From positions 1-64,000 of the forward strand of contig RXJX01000031.1 of NCBI GenBank assembly GCA_003963245.1: 64,000 bases of DNA. Direction: 5' to 3'. Below, piece by piece: positions 17,172 through 27,724 of the stretch. Both the position numbers and the translations under genes were made by a program. The notes beneath the pieces are model-generated. The model saw only the letters and a list, made by a program, of their open reading frames with translations. It was not told the origin of the DNA and did no database searches. The stretch is from Neisseriaceae bacterium. Lineage in GTDB: Bacteria > Pseudomonadota > Gammaproteobacteria > Burkholderiales > UBA11063. Every line of letters starts with the position of its first letter. Positions within the stretch are counted from its first letter, which is position 1.

Positions 17172-19289
17172 ATGGAAATCAATCATGGTGAATATCAAGC
17201 GCTAGTTGACACCCTGCGCCGCAGGCTCCTGCAAACCGCGCGCCAAAATATGCATGGCAAAGCCATTGAAACTATTGACTTAGCATTTCAAGTAGCTAAT
17301 CACGCTCATTTGGGACAGTTTCGCAAAAGTGGTGAACCTTATATTACTCATCCGATTGAAGTTGCAACATTTATTGCCGAATGGGGCTTAGATGAGCAAA
17401 CAATTGCTGGTGCTCTTATGCATGATGTAATTGAAGATACCCCAGTTACCAAAGAAGAACTCGCACGTATTTTTGGACCAAGCATAGCTGAACTAGTTGA
17501 TAGTGTTACCAAGTTAGATAAACTTCACTTTGAATCTGAAGAGGCTGCACACGCAGAATACTTCCGTAAGGTTGTTCTGGCAATGGCAAAAGATATTCGT
17601 GTTATCTTGATTAAGCTGGCTGATCGAATGCACAATATGCTAACCCTAGGTTCTATGCGCCCTGATAAGCAACGCCGGATTGCACTAGAAACCATGGAAA
17701 TCTATGTACCAATTGCCGATAAAATCGGATTACATAAAGTTCACCTAGAGTTAGCCGAAGAAAGTTTCAAATACATCTACCCTTACCGTTATCAGGTTCT
17801 GTCTGCCGCCGCAGAAGTTGCACACCAAAATCGATTACCGATTATTCAAGGACTTATGTCCAATATCGATGGCGCACTTAAATCTAATGGAATTAAGGGC
17901 GAGTTCAAATATCGTCAACGCACAATTCACAATTTATATAGTCGAATGCTCAAACGTCAACAATCATTTGATCGTATCTATGATATTTTTGAGATTAAAG
18001 TAATCGTTGAAACTATCGGAAATTGTTATCTAACGCTTGGAGTGATCCATAACTTGTATCAACCAGTACCCGGTAAATTTAAAGACTATATTGCAATACC
18101 TAAAAGCAATGGTTATCAATCGCTACATTCAACAATGATGGGACCAAATGGCACCCCAATTCAAATCCATATTCGTACCCGTGAAATGGAAGAGATTGCT
18201 GAACAAGGTATAATTAGTCATTGGCTAAAACAACAAACTGACGATGTTGACAACAAAGCGAAAACTCAGGCAACCACTTGGCTAAACAATATTCTTGATA
18301 TTCAATCCAGCACCTTCTCGGCAACTGAGTTTTTAGAAAGTATCAAAAAAGATCTTTCACCTAAAAATATTTATGTGTTTACCCCGCGTGGAAAAATCAT
18401 TCATTTACCACAGGGCGCAACACCTCTAGATTTTGCTTATACCATACACACAGACATCGGTAATCACTTCCATAAAGCACGAGTAAATCAACGTCAAGCA
18501 GCAATTAATCATCCATTACAAAACGGTGACGTTGTAGAAGTAATGACAACAATTGAGAGCGAACCGGATCCAGAATGGTTGAGCTATGTAATTAGTGGAC
18601 GGGCTATCAGCAAAATAAAACAGTACCTCAAAGAACAGAAGTATGATGAAGATATTAGCAATGGTGTGCGTTTATTAGGTCTAGCGTTACACATGGCAGG
18701 TAGTGAAATTATTGCCGATGATGAAGCGCTCCAAGCACTAATCAAACGCAACTATAAGCGCCTAAGCATTGCTGATTTTGAACAAAAAATCGGGGTTAAT
18801 GAGATACCTGTCCTTAAGGTTGTAAAAGAGTTATTGGGTATTGCTGAAAATGAGCCATTACCAATTAAGATGAGCAATTGCAACTTACCAATAATTCAAG
18901 ATGATGCTTGCTGTCCATTGCCTGACGAAGTAATTTTAGCTAAAATAACGCGTAAGGGTGAGCTGGAACTGCACCGAGATAGCTGCGCAAAAAATCGCGC
19001 AATTGGTCTTGATAAACTAACCACCGTCACTATATTGAACGATAATGAGATGGAATTTTTAGCTAAAGTATCGATCACCATTGATAATTTGCCTGGTACG
19101 TTTAATAAGCTTTCCTCAATTATTGCAGAACGTCAAATTAATATGGAAGAAATCTTTCAGGAACGCCGCGAAAATCATGCACTGGTTGTGGTACGCCTAA
19201 CAATTACCACCCACTCGTCCAAAGAAATTGATGATCTTTTGACTAGTATTGCTGAGAATGATTTTGTAATCAAAGTCGTTCGGATTTAA
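17172..19289 (+). CDS. spoT: Bifunctional (p)ppGpp synthetase/hydrolase
   Basis: A 705-aa RSH protein with all domains in order. The HD hydrolase has HDVIEDT at 84-90. The synthetase contains KFKDYIAIPKSNGYQSLHS, whose basic xKD form fits bifunctional SpoT/Rel rather than RelA. Then come TGS (NIYVFTPRGKIIHLPQG), the zinc-finger-like region around DDACCPLP and a C-terminal ACT domain. I start at ATG 17172, preceded by GGGGAA at 8-9 nt; a TTG five codons earlier overlaps that ribosome site. It controls alarmone levels in the stringent response. Confidence 0.95.
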   Translation: MEINHGEYQALVDTLRRRLLQTARQNMHGKAIETIDLAFQVANHAHLGQFRKSGEPYITHPIEVATFIAEWGLDEQTIAGALMHDVIEDTPVTKEELARIFGPSIAELVDSVTKLDKLHFESEEAAHAEYFRKVVLAMAKDIRVILIKLADRMHNMLTLGSMRPDKQRRIALETMEIYVPIADKIGLHKVHLELAEESFKYIYPYRYQVLSAAAEVAHQNRLPIIQGLMSNIDGALKSNGIKGEFKYRQRTIHNLYSRMLKRQQSFDRIYDIFEIKVIVETIGNCYLTLGVIHNLYQPVPGKFKDYIAIPKSNGYQSLHSTMMGPNGTPIQIHIRTREMEEIAEQGIISHWLKQQTDDVDNKAKTQATTWLNNILDIQSSTFSATEFLESIKKDLSPKNIYVFTPRGKIIHLPQGATPLDFAYTIHTDIGNHFHKARVNQRQAAINHPLQNGDVVEVMTTIESEPDPEWLSYVISGRAISKIKQYLKEQKYDEDISNGVRLLGLALHMAGSEIIADDEALQALIKRNYKRLSIADFEQKIGVNEIPVLKVVKELLGIAENEPLPIKMSNCNLPIIQDDACCPLPDEVILAKITRKGELELHRDSCAKNRAIGLDKLTTVTILNDNEMEFLAKVSITIDNLPGTFNKLSSIIAERQINMEEIFQERRENHALVVVRLTITTHSSKEIDDLLTSIAENDFVIKVVRI

Positions 19290-19352
19290 CACCATAACGC
19301 GGCACTCAAATAAACAAAATCGGATTAACACACAGAAAATAAAAGGAAACAT

Positions 19353-21806
19353 ATGATTTCACAGGACAATAGTAACTTAGCTAATGAGATTGAGATTGCC
19401 AATGATTTAGTACCAATTATTCCACTTAAAGACGTGGTGATTTTTCCTAATATGGTGGTTCCGCTTTTTGTGGGGCGCCAAAAGTCAATTAACGCACTGG
19501 AAGTCGCGGATAAAAAAGACAAGCAAGTGATCTTACTTAGTCAAAAAAATCCTAATGATAATGACGTAAATCCAGAAAACCTACACACTACTGGAACATT
19601 GGCAAAAATATTGCAAATACTCCCCTTACCTGATGGCACCAAGAAAGTATTAATTGAGGGTAAGACTCGGGCTAAGGCTTTACACATTACTGATACCAAT
19701 GGCTTTTTGGCAACTGAGATTGAAGAAATTCAAACCAAGCAAGATATCACTAAAATTGAATTAGAAGCACAACGCCGTGAAGCAATTCAATTATTCGATG
19801 AATTTGCAAAATTAAATCAAAAAGTTCCTGATGAAGTAGTTTCAATCATCGCCAAAATTACCAACATTGAACAGCTTGCCGATGTTATCATTACCCATGT
19901 CATAGTTGACTTAACCATTCGTCAGGAATTGCTGGAAACCGCATCACTTAAAAAACGCTTGACGTTATTACTCCGTGAACTTAACCGTGAAATTGAAATT
20001 CTTAATGTTGAGCGTAAAATTCAAGGACGAGTTAAACAGCAGATTGAAAAAAATCAAAAAGAATACTATCTCCATGAACAACAACGCGCAATTCAGCAAG
20101 AGTTAGGTGAAGCTGAAGAACAAAATGAAATCCAAGAGTTAGAAAGCAGAATTCATAAAGCAAAGATGTCGGAAGAAGCAGAGAAAAAAGCATTAGCCGA
20201 ACTCAAAAAACTAAAAATGATGCCACAAATGTCTTCTGAAAGTGCATTAGTCCGCAATTATGTTGAACATTTGGTTGAACTACCATGGAATAAAACAACC
20301 AAGGTTAGTACGGATTTAGATAAAGCACAAAAAGTTCTTGACAAAGACCATTATGGCTTAGAAAAAATTAAAGAACGTATCGTTGAATATCTGGCTGTTC
20401 AACGCCGGGTAGAAAATAATAAATCACCCATCCTATGCTTTGTTGGACCTCCAGGTGTTGGTAAAACTTCACTAGGTGAATCAATTGCTAAAGCAACTAA
20501 TCGTAAATATGTGCGAATTGCTTTGGGTGGTTTGCATGATGAAGCCGAAATTCGCGGTCATCGCAAAACTTATATTGGAGCAATGTCTGGCAAAGTATTG
20601 CAAAATATTTCAAAAAGCGGAGTTAAAAACCCATTAGTCCTATTTGATGAGATTGACAAGATTGGCGCTGATCATCGTGGTGATCCCGCAGCTGCTTTAC
20701 TTGAAGTTTTAGACCCTGAGCAAAATAAAGCCTTTGTGGATAACTATACAGAGGTGCCATTTGATTTGTCACAAGTTATGTTCTTGTGTACATCAAATTC
20801 AATGAATATTCCAGGACCATTGCGTGATCGGATGGAAGTTATTCGTCTATCAGGTTATACAGAGCAAGAAAAATTGAAGATAGCGGAACAGTATCTGATA
20901 CCACGCCAAATTAAAAACAATGGTCTAAAAAGCAGTGAAATCGCAGTTGATGAAGCAACAATTCTCGACGTAATCCGTTACTATACTGCTGAAGCCGGAG
21001 TGCGTAATTTAGATCGTCAAATTGGTAAATTATGCCGTAAAGTTGTAACTAAATTAGATACCAAAAAGACAACTTCCAAAAAAATTAAAATAACCCAAGA
21101 AAACCTGCATGAATACCTAGGGATTAGAATTAATGATTTTGGAATTAGTGCCAAAGAAAATCGGATTGGTCGCGTAACTGGTCTGGCATGGACAGAGGTT
21201 GGTGGCGATATTTTGACAATTGAAGTAGTAGCCATCCCTGGAAAAGGTGCAATTATTCGCAGTGGACAACTTGGTGATGTGATGAAAGAATCGATCCAAG
21301 CCGCTATTACTTTGGTGCGCAGCCGCAGTAATCTTTTAGGAATTGATGAGAAATTTTATGAAAATAAAGACATCCATATCCATGTTCCAGATGGAGCAAC
21401 TCCTAAAGATGGACCTTCAGCAGGTATTGCGATGGTAACTGCTATCGCTTCAAGCTTAAACCATATTCCAGTAAAATCAAGTGTCGCAATGACTGGTGAA
21501 GTTACCCTTTATGGTGAAGTGTTACCAATCGGTGGTTTAAAAGAAAAAATGCTGGCAGCTCTTAGAGCTGGTATCAAAACAGTATTAATTCCAGAAAAAA
21601 ATGTTAAAGATCTGGAAGAAATACCAGCAGAAATTAAAGATCAATTGGAAGTTATTCCAGTTAAAATGATAGAACAGGTTCTGGAAATTGCATTGGAGCA
21701 TAAGCCAATTCCACTAGAGCAAACTATCAAATTAACTGACGATGAAGCATTAGCTAATAATTCAGAGAAGGACAAAGCCAAAACACAGGCTGGTGTTCAT
21801 GCATAA
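19353..21806 (+). CDS. lon: ATP-dependent protease La
   Basis: An 817-aa LonA protease. It has an N-terminal substrate-binding domain (PIIPLKDVVIFPNMVVPLFV), a coiled-coil middle, an AAA+ module with Walker A GPPGVGKT (365-372), and a C-terminal protease domain with Ser689 in DGPSAGIAM and the partner lysine in the GLKEKMLAA region. It degrades misfolded and regulatory proteins in the cytoplasm. It is transcribed alone, with AAAGGAAA as ribosome site and a terminator after it. Confidence 0.97.
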   Translation: MISQDNSNLANEIEIANDLVPIIPLKDVVIFPNMVVPLFVGRQKSINALEVADKKDKQVILLSQKNPNDNDVNPENLHTTGTLAKILQILPLPDGTKKVLIEGKTRAKALHITDTNGFLATEIEEIQTKQDITKIELEAQRREAIQLFDEFAKLNQKVPDEVVSIIAKITNIEQLADVIITHVIVDLTIRQELLETASLKKRLTLLLRELNREIEILNVERKIQGRVKQQIEKNQKEYYLHEQQRAIQQELGEAEEQNEIQELESRIHKAKMSEEAEKKALAELKKLKMMPQMSSESALVRNYVEHLVELPWNKTTKVSTDLDKAQKVLDKDHYGLEKIKERIVEYLAVQRRVENNKSPILCFVGPPGVGKTSLGESIAKATNRKYVRIALGGLHDEAEIRGHRKTYIGAMSGKVLQNISKSGVKNPLVLFDEIDKIGADHRGDPAAALLEVLDPEQNKAFVDNYTEVPFDLSQVMFLCTSNSMNIPGPLRDRMEVIRLSGYTEQEKLKIAEQYLIPRQIKNNGLKSSEIAVDEATILDVIRYYTAEAGVRNLDRQIGKLCRKVVTKLDTKKTTSKKIKITQENLHEYLGIRINDFGISAKENRIGRVTGLAWTEVGGDILTIEVVAIPGKGAIIRSGQLGDVMKESIQAAITLVRSRSNLLGIDEKFYENKDIHIHVPDGATPKDGPSAGIAMVTAIASSLNHIPVKSSVAMTGEVTLYGEVLPIGGLKEKMLAALRAGIKTVLIPEKNVKDLEEIPAEIKDQLEVIPVKMIEQVLEIALEHKPIPLEQTIKLTDDEALANNSEKDKAKTQAGVHA

Positions 21807-21856
21807 TTGGTATAATGTATCTATAATTTAACTATGTTAAATTTATAATAATTGAT

Positions 21857-21888
21857 GAGGTAGTTTAAAACTACCTCTTTGTTTTTTG
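21857..21888 (+). terminator. Intrinsic terminator after lon
   Basis: An 8-bp perfect stem GAGGTAGT/ACTACCTC (21857-21864, 21870-21877) with the loop TTAAA, followed by TTTGTTTTTT. It lies just 9 bp before the rseP start, so the rseP operon must start inside it, initiate upstream (a TATAAT-like box at 21811-21816), or depend on read-through. Confidence 0.85.
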
Positions 21889-21896
21889 AGTAAAAA

Positions 21897-23240
21897 ATGT
21901 TATCATTAATTGGGTTTTTATTAATAATTGGAACTTTAGTAGTTGTTCATGAATACGGACATTATTTCTTTGCTCGTCTATTTAAAGTCAAAGTTATTTG
22001 CTTCTCAATTGGATTTGGTCCCAAATTAATTAAATGGCAAAGCAAACATAATCAGTGGTGCATTAGTGCCATTCCATTAGGTGGCTACGTACAAATGCTA
22101 GATGAACGCGAGGCACCCGTTGCACCCGAATTACAGTCCATGGCATACAATAGTAAACCAGCTTGGCAAAAATTATTGATTGCATTTGCAGGACCACTGT
22201 TTAATATTCTCTTTGCTTTTGTAGCTTACTATGTAATAGGCATTTATGGTGTTTACAATTTACGCCCTACTGTCCAGACTTTGAACCCTACCCCATTGGT
22301 ACAGAATTTAAAAACTATCCCTCTAGGCAGCACGATCACAAAAATTAATCAGCATCAGGTAAATACATGGAACGAAGCAGAAAATGTTTTCGAGCAAACC
22401 ACAAGTAAGAAACAAATACTCAATCTAACAATAAAATATCAAAATAAAGAAAGTAATTTAAGCTTTGATCTTAAAAAATATTTTGCTAATAGTGATGATC
22501 CAAGTTTAAGCAATTTAGGAATCTATCCCTTCAAATATTTGAATACAATAAGTTATATTGAACCTCAATCTGCAGCAGCCAGAGATGGACTAAGAGAGCA
22601 AGATCAGATACTCGCAATTAATAATCAAAAAGTCACCTCTTGGTTTGAAGTATCACAAATAATCCGTAGTTCACCCAGCGAAAAATTAAAATTTACGGTA
22701 CTTCGAAATAAGCAAAAGCTTGAGTTTACTATAATCCCAGATTCAAGTAACGATGATAATGGACAACTTATCGGTAAAGTTGGTATAATGCCTACTTTAG
22801 ACTCGCAGCTCTTGGTGCAAAATAGCTACATCCAGCACTATAATTTGCTTAGCAGCTTAAATTATGCTTATAATTCTTGCGTTAACATGGCGCAAAATAA
22901 CTTAGCAATGCTCTATTACATGCTGCAAGGAAAAGTGTCTTGGCACAACCTCGGAGGTCCGGTAAGCATTGCTAAAGCATCGGGAAGCGCTCTGCACCAA
23001 GGCGTTAAAGCATTTGTTGACTTAATGGCACTAATTAGCTTGAGTCTTGCGATAATGAATTTATTACCAATTCCAGTTTTGGATGGTGGACACATTTTAT
23101 TATACACTATTGAGTTACTTCGTGGAAGACCAATTGAGCTAAAAACTCAACAATTTTTATTCACCATTGGTTTGATATTAGTATTAACCTTTACATCTCT
23201 GGCACTATATAATGATTTTCTTAAGTTGTTTAATCTCTAA
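21897..23240 (+). CDS. rseP: Site-2 intramembrane zinc protease RseP
   Basis: A 447-aa M50 protease. HEYGH at residues 18-22 is the zinc motif in the first helix, and NLLPIPVLDGGH near the C-terminus provides the third ligand. Two PDZ-like regions lie between, the second containing IEPQSAAARDGLREQDQILAI. It cuts anti-sigma factors and signal peptides in the inner membrane. Its stop codon overlaps the bamA start (TAATG), and it heads the operon rseP-bamA-skp-lpxD-fabZ-lpxA-lpxB-rnhB. Confidence 0.95.
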   Translation: MLSLIGFLLIIGTLVVVHEYGHYFFARLFKVKVICFSIGFGPKLIKWQSKHNQWCISAIPLGGYVQMLDEREAPVAPELQSMAYNSKPAWQKLLIAFAGPLFNILFAFVAYYVIGIYGVYNLRPTVQTLNPTPLVQNLKTIPLGSTITKINQHQVNTWNEAENVFEQTTSKKQILNLTIKYQNKESNLSFDLKKYFANSDDPSLSNLGIYPFKYLNTISYIEPQSAAARDGLREQDQILAINNQKVTSWFEVSQIIRSSPSEKLKFTVLRNKQKLEFTIIPDSSNDDNGQLIGKVGIMPTLDSQLLVQNSYIQHYNLLSSLNYAYNSCVNMAQNNLAMLYYMLQGKVSWHNLGGPVSIAKASGSALHQGVKAFVDLMALISLSLAIMNLLPIPVLDGGHILLYTIELLRGRPIELKTQQFLFTIGLILVLTFTSLALYNDFLKLFNL

Positions 23241-25540
23241 TGACGCTTAAACTTAAAACAATTGGCATGGGCTTATTATCGTTAAGCTTATACAATGCTT
23301 ATGCAGACGGCTCAAATTTTGTCATCAAACAAATCAGGGTCGAAGGGTTACAGCGAATTGAAGTTGGAACCGTTTATAGCTATCTACCAGTTAAAGTTGG
23401 AGATACACTTACGCCCAGTAAAACAGACGAAATTATTCACAAATTATTCAGCACTGGATTCTTCCAAGACGTGAGAGTTGAAGAACAAGGCTCAACCCTA
23501 ATTGTCGATGTTGCTGAGCGTCCAGTTATTTCTAAGCTCTCGATTACTGGAGCTCATGAATTCGATGACGATAAACTAGTAAAGTCACTTAAAGACAATG
23601 GGTTAGCCGATGGGTTAATTTTTGACCAGAGTGTTTTGGATAATGCGATTCTGGGCTTAAAAACGGAATACTATAATCGTGGCCTATATTCAGTGGTACT
23701 AACACCAACAGTGACCCAATTGGAACGTAATCGGGTAAACATTGAAATTACTATTTCTGAAGGATCAACCGCCAAAATTGCTGAAATAGATTTTACAGGA
23801 AATCAAGTATTTAAGACGGGTAAACTCCGTGATGAAATGTACCTCACAACTGGTAATTGGTTAAGCTGGTGGTTTAAAGATAATCAGTACTCTAGCGATA
23901 AATTAGCTGGTGATATTGAAAAAATACGTGCTTTTTATTTAAATCAAGGTTATATTGATTTTCGTCTCAACTCAATCCAAGTGCAACTCACACCTGACAA
24001 GAAGTCGGTTTACATTACAGTAAATCTAAAAGAAGGCTCACAATACCGCTATAAAAGTGTTAAACTAGCTGGTGATTATCATGATATTCCTCCGAAGGAG
24101 TTGGAGCGTTTGGTGACAGTAAAACCAGGTACAATTATTAATCAGGAAGTCCTGAATAAAAATGTTGAAGCCATTAAAACTAAAATTGGTGACTACGGTT
24201 ATGCTTTTGCCAATGTAAACCCCATCCCTGAGGTTGATGCAGAAAATAAAACTGTTGCATATACTTTATTTGTTGACACAGGCAAAAAGATTTACGTTCG
24301 CAACATCAATATCAGTGGTAATGATAAAACCCGCGACGTGGTTATTCGCCGTGAATTGCGTCAAGAAGAAGCGGCTTTATATAATGCTGCCGCAATTAAA
24401 CGCTCTAAAGAACGTTTAGATGTATTGGGCTATTTTAAATCAACTGATGTTACAACGACTCCAGTTCCAGGAGTTAATGATCAGGTTGACATGAACGTAA
24501 AAGTGGTTGAAAATAATACCGGTAGTATCAACTTTGGGGTTGGTTTTGCTCAAGGTCAGGGAATAATTCTGAATGGTGGGATTTCACAAAGTAATCTATT
24601 CGGTTCAGGTAAAGCAGCTTCGATAAATGCATCAACCAGTGCCTTAAATCAAAGTGTCTCATTATCGTTCACTGATCCGTACTACTTGGCAAATGGAACC
24701 AGTCTAGGTTACGATATCTATGATACCAATTATACACCAAATAATGTCGGAATTAGTCCATACTCAACACAAACACTTGGTGCGAGGGTAAGAACTTCTG
24801 TACCGGTATCTGAGTTTGACCGAATTAATGTAAGCTTGAGTTTTGAAAACAATCAAATTAGTGTTAATAGCAATACCGCGCCATTGCGTTTTGTTCAATT
24901 TACCAACCAATATGGTAACTCAGTAAATGCAATTCCGCTAACAGTTAGCTGGGCACGTAATACTACGGATAATACCTTATGGCCAACTACTGGTGCGAAT
25001 TACTCGCAGTCATTTACGATTACGGCACCGGCAGTTGGGGCACAATACTATAAATTCCTCTCGACTGATGCATGGTATTTCCCAATCAGTGACAGTTTCA
25101 CATGGAAAACCAACGGAGAACTAGGATTCATTAATGCTTACGGTGATAACCAACAAGTTCCATTCTATCAAAACTTTATTGAGGGTGGTCCTGGTTCGAT
25201 TCGTGGTTATTATATTGGTAGTATCGGGCCAAAAGATACTGATGGTTCGTCACTTGGCGGTACGCGCTGGGCAATGTTAAGTAACAATCTACTCTTCCCA
25301 TTACCGGGAATTAAAGATACTAAATCAGTCCGGATGAGTTTATTCTATGATATTGGTACTTTATACGGTGGTACGCCATTTAATTTGACTGCTGAGCAAA
25401 TGGTTCGTGCCAGCTATGGTGTTGGAATGCTCTGGGTATCACCAATGGGTCCAATTCAAGTAAGCTATGCGATACCAATGTTCAACCAACCACTTGATAA
25501 TATCCAAAGCTTCCAGTTCACTATGGGACAAATGTTCTAA
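23240..25540 (+). CDS. bamA: Outer-membrane protein assembly factor BamA
   Basis: A 766-aa Omp85 protein with a signal peptide (cut after NAYA, near residue 22). Five POTRA domains span roughly 25-420, followed by a 16-strand barrel. The barrel contains GGPGSIRGYYIGSIGP, the lid-lock VRGF/IRGY motif of loop 6. The chain ends in FQFTMGQMF, a typical beta-signal with terminal Phe. It is the core of the BAM complex that folds outer-membrane proteins, including its own class. The operon partner skp follows by 34 bp. Confidence 0.97.
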   Translation: MTLKLKTIGMGLLSLSLYNAYADGSNFVIKQIRVEGLQRIEVGTVYSYLPVKVGDTLTPSKTDEIIHKLFSTGFFQDVRVEEQGSTLIVDVAERPVISKLSITGAHEFDDDKLVKSLKDNGLADGLIFDQSVLDNAILGLKTEYYNRGLYSVVLTPTVTQLERNRVNIEITISEGSTAKIAEIDFTGNQVFKTGKLRDEMYLTTGNWLSWWFKDNQYSSDKLAGDIEKIRAFYLNQGYIDFRLNSIQVQLTPDKKSVYITVNLKEGSQYRYKSVKLAGDYHDIPPKELERLVTVKPGTIINQEVLNKNVEAIKTKIGDYGYAFANVNPIPEVDAENKTVAYTLFVDTGKKIYVRNINISGNDKTRDVVIRRELRQEEAALYNAAAIKRSKERLDVLGYFKSTDVTTTPVPGVNDQVDMNVKVVENNTGSINFGVGFAQGQGIILNGGISQSNLFGSGKAASINASTSALNQSVSLSFTDPYYLANGTSLGYDIYDTNYTPNNVGISPYSTQTLGARVRTSVPVSEFDRINVSLSFENNQISVNSNTAPLRFVQFTNQYGNSVNAIPLTVSWARNTTDNTLWPTTGANYSQSFTITAPAVGAQYYKFLSTDAWYFPISDSFTWKTNGELGFINAYGDNQQVPFYQNFIEGGPGSIRGYYIGSIGPKDTDGSSLGGTRWAMLSNNLLFPLPGIKDTKSVRMSLFYDIGTLYGGTPFNLTAEQMVRASYGVGMLWVSPMGPIQVSYAIPMFNQPLDNIQSFQFTMGQMF

Positions 25541-25574
25541 TTTTTTTATTATTTAACTTTTGAAGGAAATTCTT

Positions 25575-26207
25575 ATGAAAAAAACTAAATTAGCCTTAAT
25601 CGGACTAGGTCTTGCTAGCTCTGTAGCTTTCGCTTCAGACTTTCAATTAGGTTATATCAACGTTGATCGTGTATTTGCCGAAGCTAAACCAGCAAAAGCA
25701 ATTCAACAAGCGTTGAAAGATAAATATGCACCACAACAAGCTAAATTACAAACAATGAATACAAACATTGTTAAAGAGCAAAATGAGATGCAAGCTATTG
25801 CTAGCAAAGCTCCTGCATTTGATAAACTATCTAAAGCAGATCAATCTAAATTAAAAACTTTAGAAACTCAATATCAAAAAGATCAAGCTAACTTCCAACA
25901 ACAATACATGGCATTCCAACAAAGCCTACAAAAATCACAAGAACTGGCTTTATCATTGTTAATGACAAAAACAAATGGTATCTTAAAAGATCTTAGCGAT
26001 AAAAAAGGTTATGATTTAGTTTTAACTTCAAACCAATTAGTTTATGCTAAAGCTAAATATGATGTAACTGACCAAGTTATGGATCAATTAAATACAATTG
26101 ATACTACTGACATCATCAAACAAATCAATAACCCAACTCCAGTAGCTCCAATGGGTCAAGCTGCCGCAGCTCCTGCTGCTAAAGTTGCTGCTTCTGCTGC
26201 TAAATAA
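25575..26207 (+). CDS. skp: Periplasmic chaperone Skp (OmpH)
   Basis: A 210-aa OmpH/Skp-family protein. The signal peptide is MKKTKLALIGLGLASSVAFA and mature SDFQLGYINVDRVFAEAK is the family start. Then come the long coiled-coil tentacles (about residues 50-150). The C-terminus has an unusual Ala/Pro-rich tail (APMGQAAAAPAAKVAASAAK). I start at ATG 25575, preceded by GAAGGAAA; a TTG five codons earlier is unlikely. The trimer holds unfolded outer-membrane proteins for BamA. Confidence 0.92.
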   Translation: MKKTKLALIGLGLASSVAFASDFQLGYINVDRVFAEAKPAKAIQQALKDKYAPQQAKLQTMNTNIVKEQNEMQAIASKAPAFDKLSKADQSKLKTLETQYQKDQANFQQQYMAFQQSLQKSQELALSLLMTKTNGILKDLSDKKGYDLVLTSNQLVYAKAKYDVTDQVMDQLNTIDTTDIIKQINNPTPVAPMGQAAAAPAAKVAASAAK

Positions 26208-26233
26208 TTTATTAACTGAGAGGGTTAAATAGG

Positions 26234-27271
26234 ATGCAATACAAACTATCTGAATTGGTAGCAAAATTTGGTGGTCGTCTGGTGGGTGCTGATGTGACAG
26301 TTAGTGCAATTGCACCAACAGATCTGGCAGCACACGGTGAAATAACCTTTCTATCAGATAATAAGTACAAAAAAGCCTTGCTTACTTGCAAAGCTTCGGC
26401 GATTATTATCAAAGAAGAAGATGCAATCGATGTTTCACTGCCGCAGATTATCACACCAAACCCCTACTATTATTTTAGCTTGGTAAGTAATCTATTTAAT
26501 CCTCGCCGTAAATTAGCATCAGGAATTTCTCCTCGTGCTTATATTGATGAATTGGCAGCGCTTGGACACGAACCAAGTATTAGTCATAATGTGGTAATCG
26601 GCGCAAATAGCAAAATTGGTGATAATTGTCAAATCTTTCCTAATGTCGTGATTGGTGACAATGTTACTATTGGTCATAATGTAATAATCTATCCAAATGC
26701 AACTATCTATGATAACGTTATTATCGGAGATGACTGCGTTTTTCATAGTGGCTGTGCGGTTGGTTCAGATGGTTTTGGTAATGCCCAAGATGAAAAGAGA
26801 CACTATAACCGTATTCCACAAATTGGTGGTGTAGTTATTGGTAATAAAGTTGAAATCGGTGCAAATACTACCGTAGATTGTGGAACATTTCAGCCAACCA
26901 TAATTAAGGATGGGGCAAGAATTGATAATTTAGTACAAATTGCTCATAATGTTGAAATCGGTGCACATACCGGAATCGCATCTCAAGTTGGGATTGCAGG
27001 TAATACCAAAATCGGTAATTACTGTATGCTTGGTGGAAATGCCGGAATCGCAGATCATGTAGAAATTTGCGATTATACTGTAATTGGCGCAAGTTCAAAT
27101 GTTGGTAAAAATATTACTAAACCAGGATTATACTCATGCGGAATGACTGCAATGGAGTATCGTGAATGGGCAAAAATATTTGTGAGCTTACGTAATATTG
27201 AAAAAACTAACGGTAAAATCCGTGATTTACAAAACAAAGTAAAACAATTAGAAGGTAATCAAGATGAGTGA
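26234..27271 (+). CDS. lpxD: UDP-3-O-acyl-glucosamine N-acyltransferase
   Basis: A 345-aa left-handed beta-helix acyltransferase. An N-terminal uridine-binding domain ([13 protein letters not shown]) is followed by hexapeptide repeats from about residue 110 to 300. The catalytic His is expected in the [14 protein letters not shown] segment. It adds the amide-linked acyl chain in the third step of lipid A synthesis. It overlaps fabZ by 8 bp, which couples lipid A and phospholipid precursors. Confidence 0.96.
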   Translation: MQYKLSELVAKFGGRLVGADVTVSAIAPTDLAAHGEITFLSDNKYKKALLTCKASAIIIKEEDAIDVSLPQIITPNPYYYFSLVSNLFNPRRKLASGISPRAYIDELAALGHEPSISHNVVIGANSKIGDNCQIFPNVVIGDNVTIGHNVIIYPNATIYDNVIIGDDCVFHSGCAVGSDGFGNAQDEKRHYNRIPQIGGVVIGNKVEIGANTTVDCGTFQPTIIKDGARIDNLVQIAHNVEIGAHTGIASQVGIAGNTKIGNYCMLGGNAGIADHVEICDYTVIGASSNVGKNITKPGLYSCGMTAMEYREWAKIFVSLRNIEKTNGKIRDLQNKVKQLEGNQDE

Positions 27272-27722
27272 ACAACTTGATGTAACACAATTAAATATTT
27301 TAGATATAATGAAGCGCTTGCCGCATCGTTATCCTTTTCTTTTGGTAGATCGCGTAACCGAAGTTAAAGTTGGCGAAACAATCCGTGCAATTAAAAATGT
27401 TACGATCAATGAGCCATTCTTTGTGGGACATTTTGCTGACTTCCCAGTGATGCCAGGAGTACTAATTGTTGAGGCAATGGCGCAAGTTGCTGGATTATTA
27501 TCAGTGTTGAGCTATGGCGAGCGAAAAGAAAATGAACTGTATTTCTTTGCTGCAATTGATAAAGCCCGGTTTAAACGTCAGGTAACCCCTGGCGATCAAT
27601 TAATTTTTGAGGTTGACGTTATCAAAGTATCCCGCGGAATTGGTAAGTTTAAAGCAGTGGCGAAAGTTGATGGACAGGTTGCAGCTGAAGCTGAAATAAT
27701 GATTGCTAAGAAAGAGGTTTAA
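27264..27722 (+). CDS. fabZ: 3-hydroxyacyl-[ACP] dehydratase FabZ
   Basis: A 152-aa hot-dog-fold dehydratase. [13 protein letters not shown] carries the catalytic His, and [20 protein letters not shown] the catalytic Glu. It dehydrates 3-hydroxyacyl-ACP in fatty acid elongation and competes with LpxA/LpxD for the same pool. It sits between them in the operon. The length is normal. Confidence 0.97.
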   Translation: MSEQLDVTQLNILDIMKRLPHRYPFLLVDRVTEVKVGETIRAIKNVTINEPFFVGHFADFPVMPGVLIVEAMAQVAGLLSVLSYGERKENELYFFAAIDKARFKRQVTPGDQLIFEVDVIKVSRGIGKFKAVAKVDGQVAAEAEIMIAKKEV

Positions 27723-27724
27723 TT